A stretch of 64,000 nucleotides of DNA from Aquamicrobium sp. (GCA_019739225.1 JAHHDT010000003.1:62001-126000), one strand, 5' to 3'. Counted from the stretch's first letter, positions 54,154-62,904 are shown. Notes: generated from the sequence alone by a model not told the origin. Numbers and translations: made by a program.

Positions 54154-54566
54154 CGGCCGAGATTAGCGCAGCGGCACCAGTCGCGATAGCGGAAGCGGAT
54201 GCCATCCAACCCGCGCTACTGGATTCCTGGAGATTGGGCGCAAACCGGAACTCCGGCGTGGTCACCGGCAATGCCAGCGTTTGGGCATCACAAAGGCTGC
54301 TCTCTGCAGCGATATAAGGGGCGCTTTGCGGTGCAATCGGCGGCCACCCAATGTCCGAGTTGTCACCTCTCGATCTGGAGATCGCTGTAAAGGACGATCG
54401 CAGATCCTCCGCCATATTCGCATCACTGGCGCGCTACGTCCTGCCATTCGGGGTGGCGCTCGATCTGTGCGATCGCGGAGGGGCACAGCGGCGTAATTGC
54501 GATAGCGTCGCGGTGAGTGCGCAACGCGGTATAGCCTTTACAAAGTCGAACACTGGCCAAGCGTGA
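54154..54566 (+). other. Intergenic stretch, nothing certain
   Basis: A short frame at 54351-54566 (opening MSELSPLDLEIAVKDD) has no recognisable family. The stretch leads into a PhzF remnant and may be decayed sequence. Confidence 0.4.
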
Positions 54567-54711
54567 GTGGTGTATCACCTTTACCCTCATCTATGCCCGG
54601 CGGCCGAGCTCTTCCATGCGCGCAACCCGTTTCCACTCGGCGGGGTAATCGAAGATCCGGCGGCTGGGGCAGCAGCCGTGGCTGGATACCTGCGCGCTCT
54701 TGGCTGGGGCA
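54567..54711 (+). pseudogene. Remnant of a PhzF-family isomerase (C-terminal piece)
   Basis: The frame reads FHARNPFPLGGVIEDPAAGA and then AVAGYLRALGW. This matches the conserved RNPFPxGGVxEDPATGAAA block near the end of PhzF-like proteins, with Ala replacing the usual Thr. No upstream PhzF sequence is visible, and the matching part stops just before the AI-2E permease gene. It is best read as a gene fragment left by a deletion or rearrangement. Confidence 0.68.
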
Positions 54712-54720
54712 GGAGGCAGG

Positions 54721-55731
54721 CTATTTCCCTGCTTGCGGCGGCTCTCGATCGAGATAGCCATTTACGTAGATCAGCCCGATGATCGTCATCAGCGCCGCCG
54801 CGATGGGTGTCGCCAGGGCCAGGCCGAGAACTCCGAACAACACGCCGAAAAGAAGTTGCACTGCGATGACGAACGCAGGCGGCAGCGAGACCTTCTCCTG
54901 CTGAAGCAATGGCGTGACGACGTAGCTCTCCAGAGCCTGCACTCCGAGATAAATCGCGATTACCGTGATCAGCGTCGATTGTCCTTCCGGGAACGCCAGC
55001 AGTAGCGCTGGCGCGATGGCGATAACGGGTCCGATATTGGGGATGAAGGCGAGCAGGCCTGCGATTGCCCCAAGTGCGATGGCCAGCGGAACGTCTGCCA
55101 TCCAAAGCCCAAGCGCCGTCAGCACACCGACCACCGCCATCGCCATCAACTGGGCTGACAGCCAGTTTCGCAGTGTGGCGGCAGTTGCCCTAAGCACCTC
55201 GTCGCCATGCTCCCGGATCGAGGGCGCCAGCAACAGGGTGAGTCCGCGCCGGTAGACCTTCGGGTCGAGCGCCCCATAAAGCCCAATGAACACAATGATC
55301 ACGAAGTTGCCCAGCGCGCCGAACGTCGAGGAGACGGCCGACATGGCCGCGGAACCGCTTTCGGATGACGCAAAGGATGCCGGCCTGATACGATCGAGAA
55401 GCTGCGGTCCCCAGGAAAATTCCTCGATTCGTTCGCGGAGCATTTCGAATGCGTCAGGGATCCTGCGCGTCAACTCATCGATCTGTTCTGCGATCGCTGG
55501 TGCGACGACCATACTGAACCCTGCGAGCGCGATGACGATCCCGAGCAGAAAGAGCGCGATGCCCCATCCATCCGCAATGCCAAGCTTCATCGCGATCGCG
55601 TGACCGCCTCCGTGAAGCAGAACGGCGAGAAGAACACCCGCGAATACGATCAGCAGCACATCCGGTGCCAGTAGCACGGATGCCGCCAACAAGGCACTCA
55701 GGACCAGCAATGATGTGGAGCGTCTTGTCAT
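54721..55731 (-). CDS. AI-2E family transporter (permease)
   Basis: The 336-residue protein has seven to eight membrane helices and the features of the AI-2E/TqsA family: a long middle segment with AIAEQIDELTRRIPDAFEMLRERIEE, then LGNFVIIVFIGLYGALDPKVYRRGL, and the C-terminal LAFIPNIGPVIAIAPALLLAF and GLALATPIAAALMTIIGLIYV. Family members export quorum signals or small solutes, or exchange ions. The substrate is unknown. It stands alone between two gene remnants. Confidence 0.88.
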   Translation of the reverse strand: MTRRSTSLLVLSALLAASVLLAPDVLLIVFAGVLLAVLLHGGGHAIAMKLGIADGWGIALFLLGIVIALAGFSMVVAPAIAEQIDELTRRIPDAFEMLRERIEEFSWGPQLLDRIRPASFASSESGSAAMSAVSSTFGALGNFVIIVFIGLYGALDPKVYRRGLTLLLAPSIREHGDEVLRATAATLRNWLSAQLMAMAVVGVLTALGLWMADVPLAIALGAIAGLLAFIPNIGPVIAIAPALLLAFPEGQSTLITVIAIYLGVQALESYVVTPLLQQEKVSLPPAFVIAVQLLFGVLFGVLGLALATPIAAALMTIIGLIYVNGYLDREPPQAGK

Positions 55732-55814
55732 GTTCCCTCAGTCCAATGCAAATGCGTCTAGATGACAGATTTCCGGCCAGTTCGAACTTAAGCTTGGCCA
55801 CATCAAAATAGCGG

Positions 55815-56050
55815 TCAATCACGCATGCGGTGGGTCCTCATACAGGTCCGACGCGGGGCTAGCAGGAGGATTGCTCGACTCTCAATAGGGTTCATCGCCC
55901 GGTCCAGATTCGGATCTAATCGCATGCCCCACCTGCCACCGCTTCCTGGCATAGGCCAGGCGGTGTGGTACTGAGCAGGGCGGCTTCCAGTAGGGGACAC
56001 AAGAAGGAGATGCCAATCGCAACGGCGACATAGATAATCAGGAGCGTCAT
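55815..56050 (-). pseudogene. N-terminal remnant of a DUF21/CNNM-type membrane protein
   Basis: From the ATG at 56050 the minus strand reads MTLLIIYVAVAIGISFLC, then EAALLSTTP and a stop at 55916. The pattern FLCxxxEAxLLSxTP is the opening of CNNM/DUF21 transporters of the CorC group. Beyond that the similarity is lost or shifted to another frame, and CBS domains are missing. It is a truncated gene start. Confidence 0.55.
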
Positions 56051-56708
56051 CGGTTACCTTGGATTGATTTCCGGGTGCGGGGCGTCAGACCACGTGTTCG
56101 ATGAAGCTTAATGCAGCGTGCCGCGCATCGTTCCTGCTGAGGCGGTGCCGCGCGGGATTGCGCACGGACGAGCGGCCTTTCCTCAAGCGCGTCTCGGCGA
56201 AGTTCGCGCCGCTGCGCGCCTCAGCCAAAAATCGGCGGCATACCCGCCTCGGTTCGTGCTCAGATCACTTATACAGCTTGAAGCTCGCTCGTGGCGGTTG
56301 GTGGCAGGGCCACATGTCTAGCCAACGCGTCGCCGAAACCAATCCTTCGGAACGCCGACTTTCTCTGATGTTTCTCACGCTGCAAAAGACGTCGATGCGC
56401 TAAAGGGAGTGTGAGGTCCGTCGGGGTTCTGACGCACGGCTCCACAATAGTTCGGCGATTTGCCATTGGGAGTTCACCCCATGGTCGAGCGATGGTTGTA
56501 GCGGTAGCTGGTTCCGGTACGATCTTTTGACGCGAGAGCTGACAGCTCAATCACTTGTAGGACCCGGAGTGTAACAGGCACGCTTCGGCTTCGATTCCAC
56601 AAGGTAACGGTAAGACCTGACCGAAGAGAGCGATGTTCATGTAAAGCGAAGGTGGAGATCCCGTCGCAAGAGGATACAGTCTTCGAATGCGGGGATGGAG
56701 GAGCAGTC
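56051..56708 (+). other. Stretch of about 660 bases without a supported gene
   Basis: Short frames on both strands have no family match. Together with the DUF21 remnant this forms a gene-poor kilobase, probably decayed sequence. Confidence 0.45.
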
Positions 56709-57086
56709 ATGACCATACGCGCGATCGGCTTTGTGGGAATGCGGAGCGATAGACTAAACGAGACGGTAAAGCTGTTTCGCGATGTGATCGGCGCGTCGGT
56801 GGTGCGGCAGGCGGATGATCTCGTGGGGTTCGCGCTCGCGGACGGTGCGGTGCTTGAACTCTATGGTCCACGAGACGAGTTTCACAGCTTCTTCACGACG
56901 GGACCGGTCGTAGGATTTCGAGTTGATGATTTCGATGCAACCCGGAAGGCGATGATCGCCTTTGGGGTCAGTTTCATTGGCAACGTTCAGCATGTCGATG
57001 GCCAAAGCTGGCAACATTTCTACTGTCCCGACGGTACGATTGCCGAAATTATTGGTCCCGGACTAGAACCAGACCCGCCGCGATAG
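56709..57086 (+). CDS. VOC (glyoxalase/bleomycin-resistance fold) family protein
   Basis: The 125-residue protein has the paired beta-alpha-beta-beta-beta repeats of the VOC fold: IGFVGMRSDRLNETVKLFRDVIG, VLELYGPRDEFHSFF, VGFRVDDFDATRKAM and the closing WQHFYCPDGTIAEIIGP. Metal-binding positions are not fully conserved, so enzyme activity is uncertain. GGAGGAG precedes the ATG at 56709; an upstream ATG in the same frame lacks a site. It lies alone. Confidence 0.84.
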   Translation: MTIRAIGFVGMRSDRLNETVKLFRDVIGASVVRQADDLVGFALADGAVLELYGPRDEFHSFFTTGPVVGFRVDDFDATRKAMIAFGVSFIGNVQHVDGQSWQHFYCPDGTIAEIIGPGLEPDPPR

Positions 57087-57214
57087 ACATTTTGCCTGGT
57101 TGTCGATTGACAGTTCATCCGCCGGTGGCTACCGCTCCTGCATGACAAAAGCATTGACCGCCGCCGCACAGTATTACGGCCCGCTTTCATAGCGGCGGGT
57201 GTGCTTTTCGATGT

Positions 57215-57240
57215 TCAACCGCTGCCAAGCCGGCGGTTGA
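57215..57240 (+). promoter_or_regulatory. Hairpin in the leader of the prephenate-dehydrogenase-like gene
   Basis: TCAACCGC pairs with GCGGTTGA around a 10-base loop, 48 bases before the ATG at 57289. It may be a leader control element or an upstream terminator. Confidence 0.4.
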
Positions 57241-57288
57241 GTTCCAGCAGGACGCCTCCGGCTTCGCAGCCTTGCAAGGGGATAGTCC

Positions 57289-58056
57289 ATGCCGAACGGC
57301 AGCGATCTCATACCAGGCTCAGTCGTCGGAATCATTGGCTTTGGCGCCTTTGGCCAGCTCATCGCCCATCACATTCGACCGCATTTTCGGCTGTACGCCT
57401 ATGACCCTGCGCCTGGCTTGCAGCCGGTAGCCGAACGTCACGGTGTTGCGCTTACCAGCCTTGAGACGGCGGCGAGTTGCCCGGTGGTCGTGCTTGCCAC
57501 GCCTGTCGGGTGCCTGGATGAAATCGTCGATGCCATAGCTCCCCATATCCGGCCCGGATCCCTGGTCCTCGACGTCGGGTCCGTCAAACTCGGACCCGCC
57601 GATATCATGAAGCGCGGCCTTCCGGAGCACGCCGAGATCGTCGCCACACACCCACTGTTTGGCCCACAGAGCGCTCGCGACGGCATCGCAAGTCTGAAGA
57701 TCGCCGTGTGTCCGATCCGAGGGAGCCGCTGCTATCGTTTGGCGGCGTTCCTCCGGCATCACCTCCGGTTGAACGTCATCATGACCACGCCGGGGGATCA
57801 TGATCGGGACGCAGCGATTGTTCAGGGACTGACGCATCTCATTGCGAAGGTCCTAGTGCAGATGCAGCCGTTGCCGAAGCGCATGACAACGAAGAGCTTC
57901 GATCTGTTGCTGGAAGCCGTGAACATGGTTCGCCACGATGCGCCGGAGGTTTTTGAGGCAATCGAGAGCTTGAATCCCTACTCGTCTGGCGTTCGCAAGA
58001 AATTCTTCGAGCTGGCGTCAGCGCTCAATGCTGAGCTCGCGGACGGACCTGTTTAG
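57289..58056 (+). CDS. Prephenate/arogenate dehydrogenase-like protein
   Basis: The 255-residue protein has an NAD(P) Rossmann motif (VGIIGFGAFGQLIAHHI), the segment PVVVLATPVGCLDEIVDAIAPHI, LDVGSVKLGPADIM and THPLFGPQSARDG with the catalytic His found in TyrA. A helical C-terminal part follows. TyrA oxidises prephenate or arogenate in tyrosine synthesis. It lacks a mutase or ACT domain and is a little short, like cyanobacterial/plant arogenate dehydrogenases. No other aromatic-pathway gene is near, so it may be a second, specialised copy. AGGGG precedes the ATG. Confidence 0.83.
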   Translation: MPNGSDLIPGSVVGIIGFGAFGQLIAHHIRPHFRLYAYDPAPGLQPVAERHGVALTSLETAASCPVVVLATPVGCLDEIVDAIAPHIRPGSLVLDVGSVKLGPADIMKRGLPEHAEIVATHPLFGPQSARDGIASLKIAVCPIRGSRCYRLAAFLRHHLRLNVIMTTPGDHDRDAAIVQGLTHLIAKVLVQMQPLPKRMTTKSFDLLLEAVNMVRHDAPEVFEAIESLNPYSSGVRKKFFELASALNAELADGPV

Positions 58057-58158
58057 GGCCGCTTCCCAGACGGTGTCCATTCGGCTCGCGCCAGGCGACG
58101 CAAACGGTATGGAGTGATCGGTTGCAGCAGAGAGCGGAGTGCTGGCCGCGTCAGCGGC

Positions 58159-59730
58159 TCACCTTGCATGAGCACGGCTCCATACGTCGCTGATCAAGGC
58201 CTGCAGGGTGGACCGCATGGGGCCATCGGGATAGCTGTGCGCGATGCGAGCGACTTGCAGGTCGAGCGAGTCTTCGCCTTCGAGTTGCCGCAGCCGGCCG
58301 ACAGCTTCCAACGCTTCGTCCGAGCGCCCCATGACCGCGGCCAGGATGGTCTTGGCGAGCCAGGTATATGGATAATCGGGATTGAGCAAAGCAGCCTTAT
58401 CGATCTCGCTGGCCGCCTCGTCTGCGCGTCCTGCCATGAAGTGGGCGAGCCCCTTGTTGAATGCAATGAAATATTGCCAAGGAAACAGAGGCGCGACCCG
58501 CTCATGCTCTTCCAGGCAGACTAACGCCTTTGCCGGTTCGCCCAGATAAAGGTATCGCCGCGCCAGATAGAGATGAGCAATCGGATTGGTCGGCGCGAGT
58601 TCAACCGCCCGCTTCGCCAGTTCCAGCCCCTTGGGTGGCCTCGTGGTCATGCTCAGCGCATTGGCCACCCAGGTCAGGACCACAGGATCGTTGGAATCCA
58701 GCGACAATGCGCGGTCGCAATGAAACTGGGCTTCCGCAGCGAGCGCCGGATCGCAAGCACCGCCAACTTCGTAGGTTGCAGCCAAGCCGTTGGCGAGCGC
58801 AGCATGGGCGGCCGCATAATCGGGATCCAGTCCGATCGCTCGGCGCGATTCTGCTATGGCGAAAGGCAAGTTCTCCAGACTGATGCGTTGATAGGCGGTG
58901 TTCGCTCGAACCACGGCCTCCCAGGCGGTGAGTTCGCTGGCGCTGCGCAGCACCCGATCCGCCTCGCGACGCATCACCTCCGTCGACAATCGCCCGGCAA
59001 GGTCGATGACCAGATCGTCCGAGGGGCCATCGACATCTTCTAGCTCGATCCGGTGCACCCACAGCATGCGCGCGCTCGCCGCCTCGAGGAGCTGAAAGGA
59101 GAGCCGGTACTGATCGCCTATGCGCCGCAACGTGCCTTGCGCAACGTAGCGGAGCCCCGCGTCACCGGCGGACCATTCTTTTGTCGCCGCCACCCGCGAC
59201 ATGGTGGTGTTTGTGGCGAGGACGTGAAGATCGCGGTTGAGGGAGAGCGCGGCGCTGACGTCCTGAGCCAGTATCTGCGCGAAGATCTCGGCCGCCGGCT
59301 CGGTGCCAAATACCTGCATGTCTACGACGACGATCGTCGGTCTCCCGTCTCTCTCGCCGATGGCGGGAACGTCGGGCTCTACCTTCGCGTCTGTGGTCTC
59401 GCGTAGCCGGTAGCCGACCCGATTGAGGGTCTGGATGTCGAACCCGCCCACGGCGGCAGCCGCCTTTCGCAGACGGCCGATACAACGCTGGATCGCGTCC
59501 TCTCCGACTACGACCCCGCGCCAGCAGACAGCAATCAGGTCGTCACGAGATACTGTTTCGCCTGACCGTTGCGCGAGTGCCACGAGCACCTGCATCACCC
59601 GAGGCTCGACCGTCACTGTCGTCTGCGTGCCGGAGATCTCGCACGACGACGGACGCACCATCGCATGCCCGAGCACGAATGGGGCCGTCCTTGCGAGATC
59701 GACATGCGGTGCGGCGGCAATCTCGGTCAT
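58159..59730 (-). CDS. CadC-like winged-helix regulator with TPR domain
   Basis: The protein is about 523 residues. The N-terminal winged helix of the OmpR/CadC type spans about residues 25-105 (VTVEPRVMQVLVALAQRSGETVSRDDLI, CIGRLRKAA, VGYRL). A TolB-like region follows (VVDMQVFGTEPAAEIFAQILAQDV, YVAQGTLRRIGDQYRLSFQLLEA), and the C-terminal half has TPR repeats (AYQRISLENLPFAIAESRRAIGLDPDYAAAHA and others). No membrane helix is seen. The start is ambiguous among 59748 (TTG), 59742 and 59730; AAGG five bases ahead favours 59730. It is divergent from a TPR protein gene, a plausible target. Confidence 0.85.
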   Translation of the reverse strand: MTEIAAAPHVDLARTAPFVLGHAMVRPSSCEISGTQTTVTVEPRVMQVLVALAQRSGETVSRDDLIAVCWRGVVVGEDAIQRCIGRLRKAAAAVGGFDIQTLNRVGYRLRETTDAKVEPDVPAIGERDGRPTIVVVDMQVFGTEPAAEIFAQILAQDVSAALSLNRDLHVLATNTTMSRVAATKEWSAGDAGLRYVAQGTLRRIGDQYRLSFQLLEAASARMLWVHRIELEDVDGPSDDLVIDLAGRLSTEVMRREADRVLRSASELTAWEAVVRANTAYQRISLENLPFAIAESRRAIGLDPDYAAAHAALANGLAATYEVGGACDPALAAEAQFHCDRALSLDSNDPVVLTWVANALSMTTRPPKGLELAKRAVELAPTNPIAHLYLARRYLYLGEPAKALVCLEEHERVAPLFPWQYFIAFNKGLAHFMAGRADEAASEIDKAALLNPDYPYTWLAKTILAAVMGRSDEALEAVGRLRQLEGEDSLDLQVARIAHSYPDGPMRSTLQALISDVWSRAHAR

Positions 59731-59899
59731 TTGCGCCTTCATCGGCAATTCATCGGCGAAGCATCGGCACGCCGTCCTGTCAGCGTCGAGCGTCTTGCTT
59801 CAGAACAACGAGCAACAGCAAGCGAAAGACTATGCCCGTCCAAACGACGGGCTGCAATCCATTCACGTAGCGATCCAACGGATCACTCAAGTAAAGGAA

Positions 59900-61246
59900 A
59901 TGAATATCATGCATACGGATGCACAAGGCAATGCACTTTCAGGCGCCACTGAAGAAGCCGCAAATCTCTTCGATGCGGCGGTCAAAGCTTTTAACATCTA
60001 TCGCGGTGATCCTGTCGGCCTCGCCGACCAGGCTATAGCCACCGCGCCGAACTTCGTCATGGCTTACATCCTCAAGGCTCATCTCTTCGGTCTCGCGACT
60101 GAACCGGAGGCGACCCGAGAGGCCAAGGCCATCGTTGCCTCGGTGAAGTCTCTTCCTCTCTCGGAGCGAGAGGCGTCCCACGTGGCGGCGCTCGACTTGC
60201 TTCTCGACGGCGAGTGGAGCGCCGCGGCGACAGCGCTCGACCGACACAACGCCGACTATCCGCACGACATCCTGGCGCTCCAATCCGGGCATCTCATGGA
60301 CTTCTACCGCGCCAATGCGCGCAGTCTTCGCGATCGCGTCGCGCGCACTCTGCCTAAATGGTCGGAAGACATTCCGGGACATTCCATCCTGATCGGAATG
60401 CATGCATTCGGCCTGGAGGAAACCGGCGACTATCGCAGGGCCGAAGAAGCCGGCCGGCGAGCACTTGATGTTCAGCCGTTGGATTCCTGGGCCCACCATG
60501 CCGTCGCCCACGTGATGGAGATGGAGGGTCGCGCCGAGGACGGAATCGGCTGGATGATCGCGCGCGAGCCCCACTGGACTGGCGACGACAATTTCTTCAG
60601 GGTCCACAACTGGTGGCATCGGGCGCTTTGCCATCTCGATCTTGGCCAGGCGGACCAGGTACTCGCGCTCTATGACGGACCGATCCGGCGGGATCGCAGC
60701 CTCGTCGCACTCGACATGGTAGATGCATCGGCTCTGCTGTGGCGATTGCACCTGACTGGCCACGATGTCGGTGACCGCTGGCAGGAACTGGCTGCAGCGT
60801 GGGACAGCCACGCCGACGGTCGTACATATCCGTTCAACGACTGGCACGCCGTCATGGCTTATCTCGGCGCCGGCCGGACCAGCGACGCGGAGCGTATCGT
60901 TCAAGGCTTCCGCTCGACCAGCGGCACGACGGAGATCGACGCCTGGGGGCGCCGAACCGCGCTACCGCTCGTGGAGGGCTTCGCCGCATTCTGGCGTGGC
61001 GACTACGAGATCGCGGCGGACCGGCTGCACGGAGCACGCCATATCGCCAACTCCTTCGGCGGCAGTCATGCGCAGCGCGACATCATCGACTGGACGCTTA
61101 CGGAAGCGACTGTGCGCGGCGGCATGAAGGGTATGGCCGAGGCAATGGCCAGCGAGCGTCTCGCGCTGAAGCCCAACAGTCCGGTGAACAGGACTTTCCT
61201 GCGGCGCGCTCGCGGAAACGCGACTGCTAAACAGAAGGCGGCCTGA
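59900..61246 (+). CDS. TTC38-like tetratricopeptide repeat protein
   Basis: The 448-residue soluble protein is built of helical repeats and has the TTC38 hallmark region HNWWHRALCHLDLGQADQVL followed by LYDGPIRRDRS. Earlier it has AYILKAHLFGLATEPEA, and later MAYLGAGRTSDAERIV. Upstream in-frame codons overlap the divergent regulator gene and are not used; AAAGGA lies just before the ATG at 59900, with a second ATG at 59909. TTC38 proteins are of unknown function. The divergent CadC-like regulator with TPRs probably controls it. Confidence 0.82.
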   Translation: MNIMHTDAQGNALSGATEEAANLFDAAVKAFNIYRGDPVGLADQAIATAPNFVMAYILKAHLFGLATEPEATREAKAIVASVKSLPLSEREASHVAALDLLLDGEWSAAATALDRHNADYPHDILALQSGHLMDFYRANARSLRDRVARTLPKWSEDIPGHSILIGMHAFGLEETGDYRRAEEAGRRALDVQPLDSWAHHAVAHVMEMEGRAEDGIGWMIAREPHWTGDDNFFRVHNWWHRALCHLDLGQADQVLALYDGPIRRDRSLVALDMVDASALLWRLHLTGHDVGDRWQELAAAWDSHADGRTYPFNDWHAVMAYLGAGRTSDAERIVQGFRSTSGTTEIDAWGRRTALPLVEGFAAFWRGDYEIAADRLHGARHIANSFGGSHAQRDIIDWTLTEATVRGGMKGMAEAMASERLALKPNSPVNRTFLRRARGNATAKQKAA

Positions 61247-61249
61247 GCA

Positions 61250-61411
61250 ATGTGGATCTCACCGCAATCCCTGTTCGGGCGTTGGCGGGAAATGCGCCGG
61301 CGCCACCACGCGGAACGCCAGTTGCACGTCGCGCTCGCAGAACTCGACGACCATCTCCTGCGGGACATCGGGTTTCAACCCCGACGTTCTGTCGGCGATC
61401 CCTGGCTGTAG
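61250..61411 (+). CDS. DUF1127 small protein, 53 aa
   Basis: This short gene starts 3 bases after the TPR gene stop. The product MWISPQSLFGRWREMRRRHH continues into a helix with LHVALAELDDHLLRDIGF. The (L)xxLdDhxLrDIGl segment is the DUF1127 (YjiS-like) signature. Arginine-rich small proteins of this family can affect phosphate and carbon metabolism or small-RNA turnover in Alphaproteobacteria. It is probably cotranscribed with the TTC38-like gene. Confidence 0.82.
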   Translation: MWISPQSLFGRWREMRRRHHAERQLHVALAELDDHLLRDIGFQPRRSVGDPWL

Positions 61412-61427
61412 CACAGGAACGTCGGGG
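61379..61427 (+). repeat. Long inverted repeat across the DUF1127 stop
   Basis: CCCCGACGTTC pairs with GAACGTCGGGG, an 11-bp perfect stem around 27 bases that contain the stop codon. It could protect or end the transcript; no T run follows. Confidence 0.45.
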
Positions 61428-61563
61428 CACTCCGCCCAGGCCGCTTCCGCCTATCAGCACCTTCCTTTCCCTCAAACGGGAACACAGCTCGCGGTCCGGA
61501 TTGAAGGCGGTCCGGGCCTCGACCTCCTGCGCCTTCAAACACGTCAAACGAAAGGAATATCCC

Positions 61564-62007
61564 ATGAAGTTCACCGCACCTGTTGTCGCTCTCGCCGCGG
61601 TTTCCATCATCGCCTTCGGTGTCGCCTCGGCCACGGCCCAGGACAAACCCACGCTCGAAGAGACTTACGAGGACATCAAGTCTGTCTACGGCGTGACGCC
61701 GGAATACATGAAGGTCTATCCCAAGCAGGGCATTGCCGCTGCGTGGGCGCTGACGAAGGCACTCGAAGTCGAACCCGGCGCGCTCGACCCGAAGATCAAA
61801 TCACTGATCAACGTCGCCGTGGCAGCGCAGATACCGTGCCGCTACTGCATCTGGCTCGACAGCAAGTTCGCCCGCGAACTGGGCGCGACCGACGCGGAGA
61901 TCGCCGAAGCTGTGGCCCAGGCCGGACTGACGCGCCACTGGAGCGCCATCCTCAACGGCATGCAGATAGACTTCGAGTCCTTCAAGGCCGAATTCGGCGG
62001 CGATTGA
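61564..62007 (+). CDS. Exported AhpD/carboxymuconolactone-decarboxylase-like protein
   Basis: The 147-residue protein has a signal peptide (VVALAAVSIIAFGVASATA) and a CMD-like helical domain: LDPKIKSLINVAVAAQIPCRYCIW with the redox CxxC, then ELGATDAEIAEAVAQAGLTRHWSAILNG. AhpD proteins are thiol peroxidase partners in the cytoplasm, so an exported version is notable. The usual His after the CxxC is replaced (CRYCIWLDSK). AAAGGA precedes the ATG. A 12-bp hairpin follows the stop. Confidence 0.84.
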   Translation: MKFTAPVVALAAVSIIAFGVASATAQDKPTLEETYEDIKSVYGVTPEYMKVYPKQGIAAAWALTKALEVEPGALDPKIKSLINVAVAAQIPCRYCIWLDSKFARELGATDAEIAEAVAQAGLTRHWSAILNGMQIDFESFKAEFGGD

Positions 62008-62021
62008 AGCGTGTCGAAGGA

Positions 62022-62050
62022 GACCCGTCGGGAACCTCTCCCGGCGGGTC
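62022..62050 (+). terminator. Strong hairpin after AhpD-like gene
   Basis: GACCCGTCGGGA pairs with TCCCGGCGGGTC (one T-G pair) around a 5-base loop, 14 bases after the stop. There is no T run, so it may be a processing signal instead of a true terminator. Confidence 0.5.
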
Positions 62051-62094
62051 ACTTCAGCCGGCACGCGAGTACTTCACACAGGCAGAGGCCACCC

Positions 62095-62217
62095 ATGACC
62101 CGCAAATCCCGATCAATCGCCATCATGCTGTCGGTCATCTCGATGCTCGCGCTGCTCGTGATCCTCGTCGCACGCGCCTGGATCGACGCCGGGCCAATTG
62201 TCGATTTGCGCCTTTAG
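62095..62217 (+). CDS. Hypothetical small membrane protein, 40 aa
   Basis: The frame encodes MTRKSRSIAIMLSVISMLAL followed by LVILVARAWIDAGPIVDLRL, a single membrane helix flanked by a basic N-terminus. AGAGGC precedes the ATG. I recognise no family. It sits between the AhpD-like and GNAT genes and is plausible as a short membrane peptide, but coding is supported only by its composition and position. Confidence 0.45.
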   Translation: MTRKSRSIAIMLSVISMLALLVILVARAWIDAGPIVDLRL

Positions 62218-62273
62218 GCTCGAGGCACCCGAAGCATTCAAAGTACGACTCACGCCCGCTTGGAGGGACAATC

Positions 62274-62840
62274 ATGCTGAAACCAGGTACTCCATTCTCC
62301 TACCGTGTCCGCCCAGCCCTTTCGGCTGACATTCCGGCGATACGTGCGATGCAGGAGCGCTCAATGTGGGTGCTCGGCGGCGACTTCTATACTCCGACCC
62401 AGATCGCCAATTTCCTCACCCGGTTTGGGACGATGGACGATGCCGTGGTGAAAGAGGGCCATTTTTTCGTGGCGGAGGACCTGCGCGGCGCCATTCTCGG
62501 AAGTGGCGGCTGGACATGTCTGCGACCCGCCTACGCCCAGGAATTGTCTGTAGGCGAAGCCGCCACCGGCATGCCGACAGTTCGCAGCGTGTTTGTCGAT
62601 CCTGCCGCCACTCGCCGCGGTATTGCATCGGCAATCATGGCGCAGATCGAAAATGACGCGCTCGCAGATGGTGTCGATGTGCTTCAGCTGACGGCCACTC
62701 TCTCCGGAGCTCCCCTTTACAAGTCGTTCGGATATGAGACGGAGGAAAACACGGAGTTGATCCTCCCGGACCTGTCGCGATTCAAATGCATCAAGATGCG
62801 GAAGTCGCTAGTCGAAAGGCCGAGACGAGCATCTGCTTGA
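62274..62840 (+). CDS. GNAT-family N-acetyltransferase
   Basis: The 188-residue protein has a GNAT fold: YRVRPALSADIPAIRAMQERS at the start, HFFVAEDLRGAILGSGGW, then the acetyl-CoA motif VRSVFVDPAATRRGIASAIM and LYKSFGYE near the end. GGAGGGA precedes the ATG at 62274. The substrate, an amine, is unknown. It lies alone and converges with the LysR remnant. Confidence 0.88.
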   Translation: MLKPGTPFSYRVRPALSADIPAIRAMQERSMWVLGGDFYTPTQIANFLTRFGTMDDAVVKEGHFFVAEDLRGAILGSGGWTCLRPAYAQELSVGEAATGMPTVRSVFVDPAATRRGIASAIMAQIENDALADGVDVLQLTATLSGAPLYKSFGYETEENTELILPDLSRFKCIKMRKSLVERPRRASA

Positions 62841-62904
62841 CCGCCGACGACTGAGCGGAATTGCTGTCGGAGAAAGTGGCCCCGAACCTCACGGAGGTGG
62901 CTGA

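Noticed and set aside
59939-60904. 321-residue minus-strand frame
   Set aside because: It is entirely antisense to the TTC38-like gene, which has the family hallmark and a proper start.
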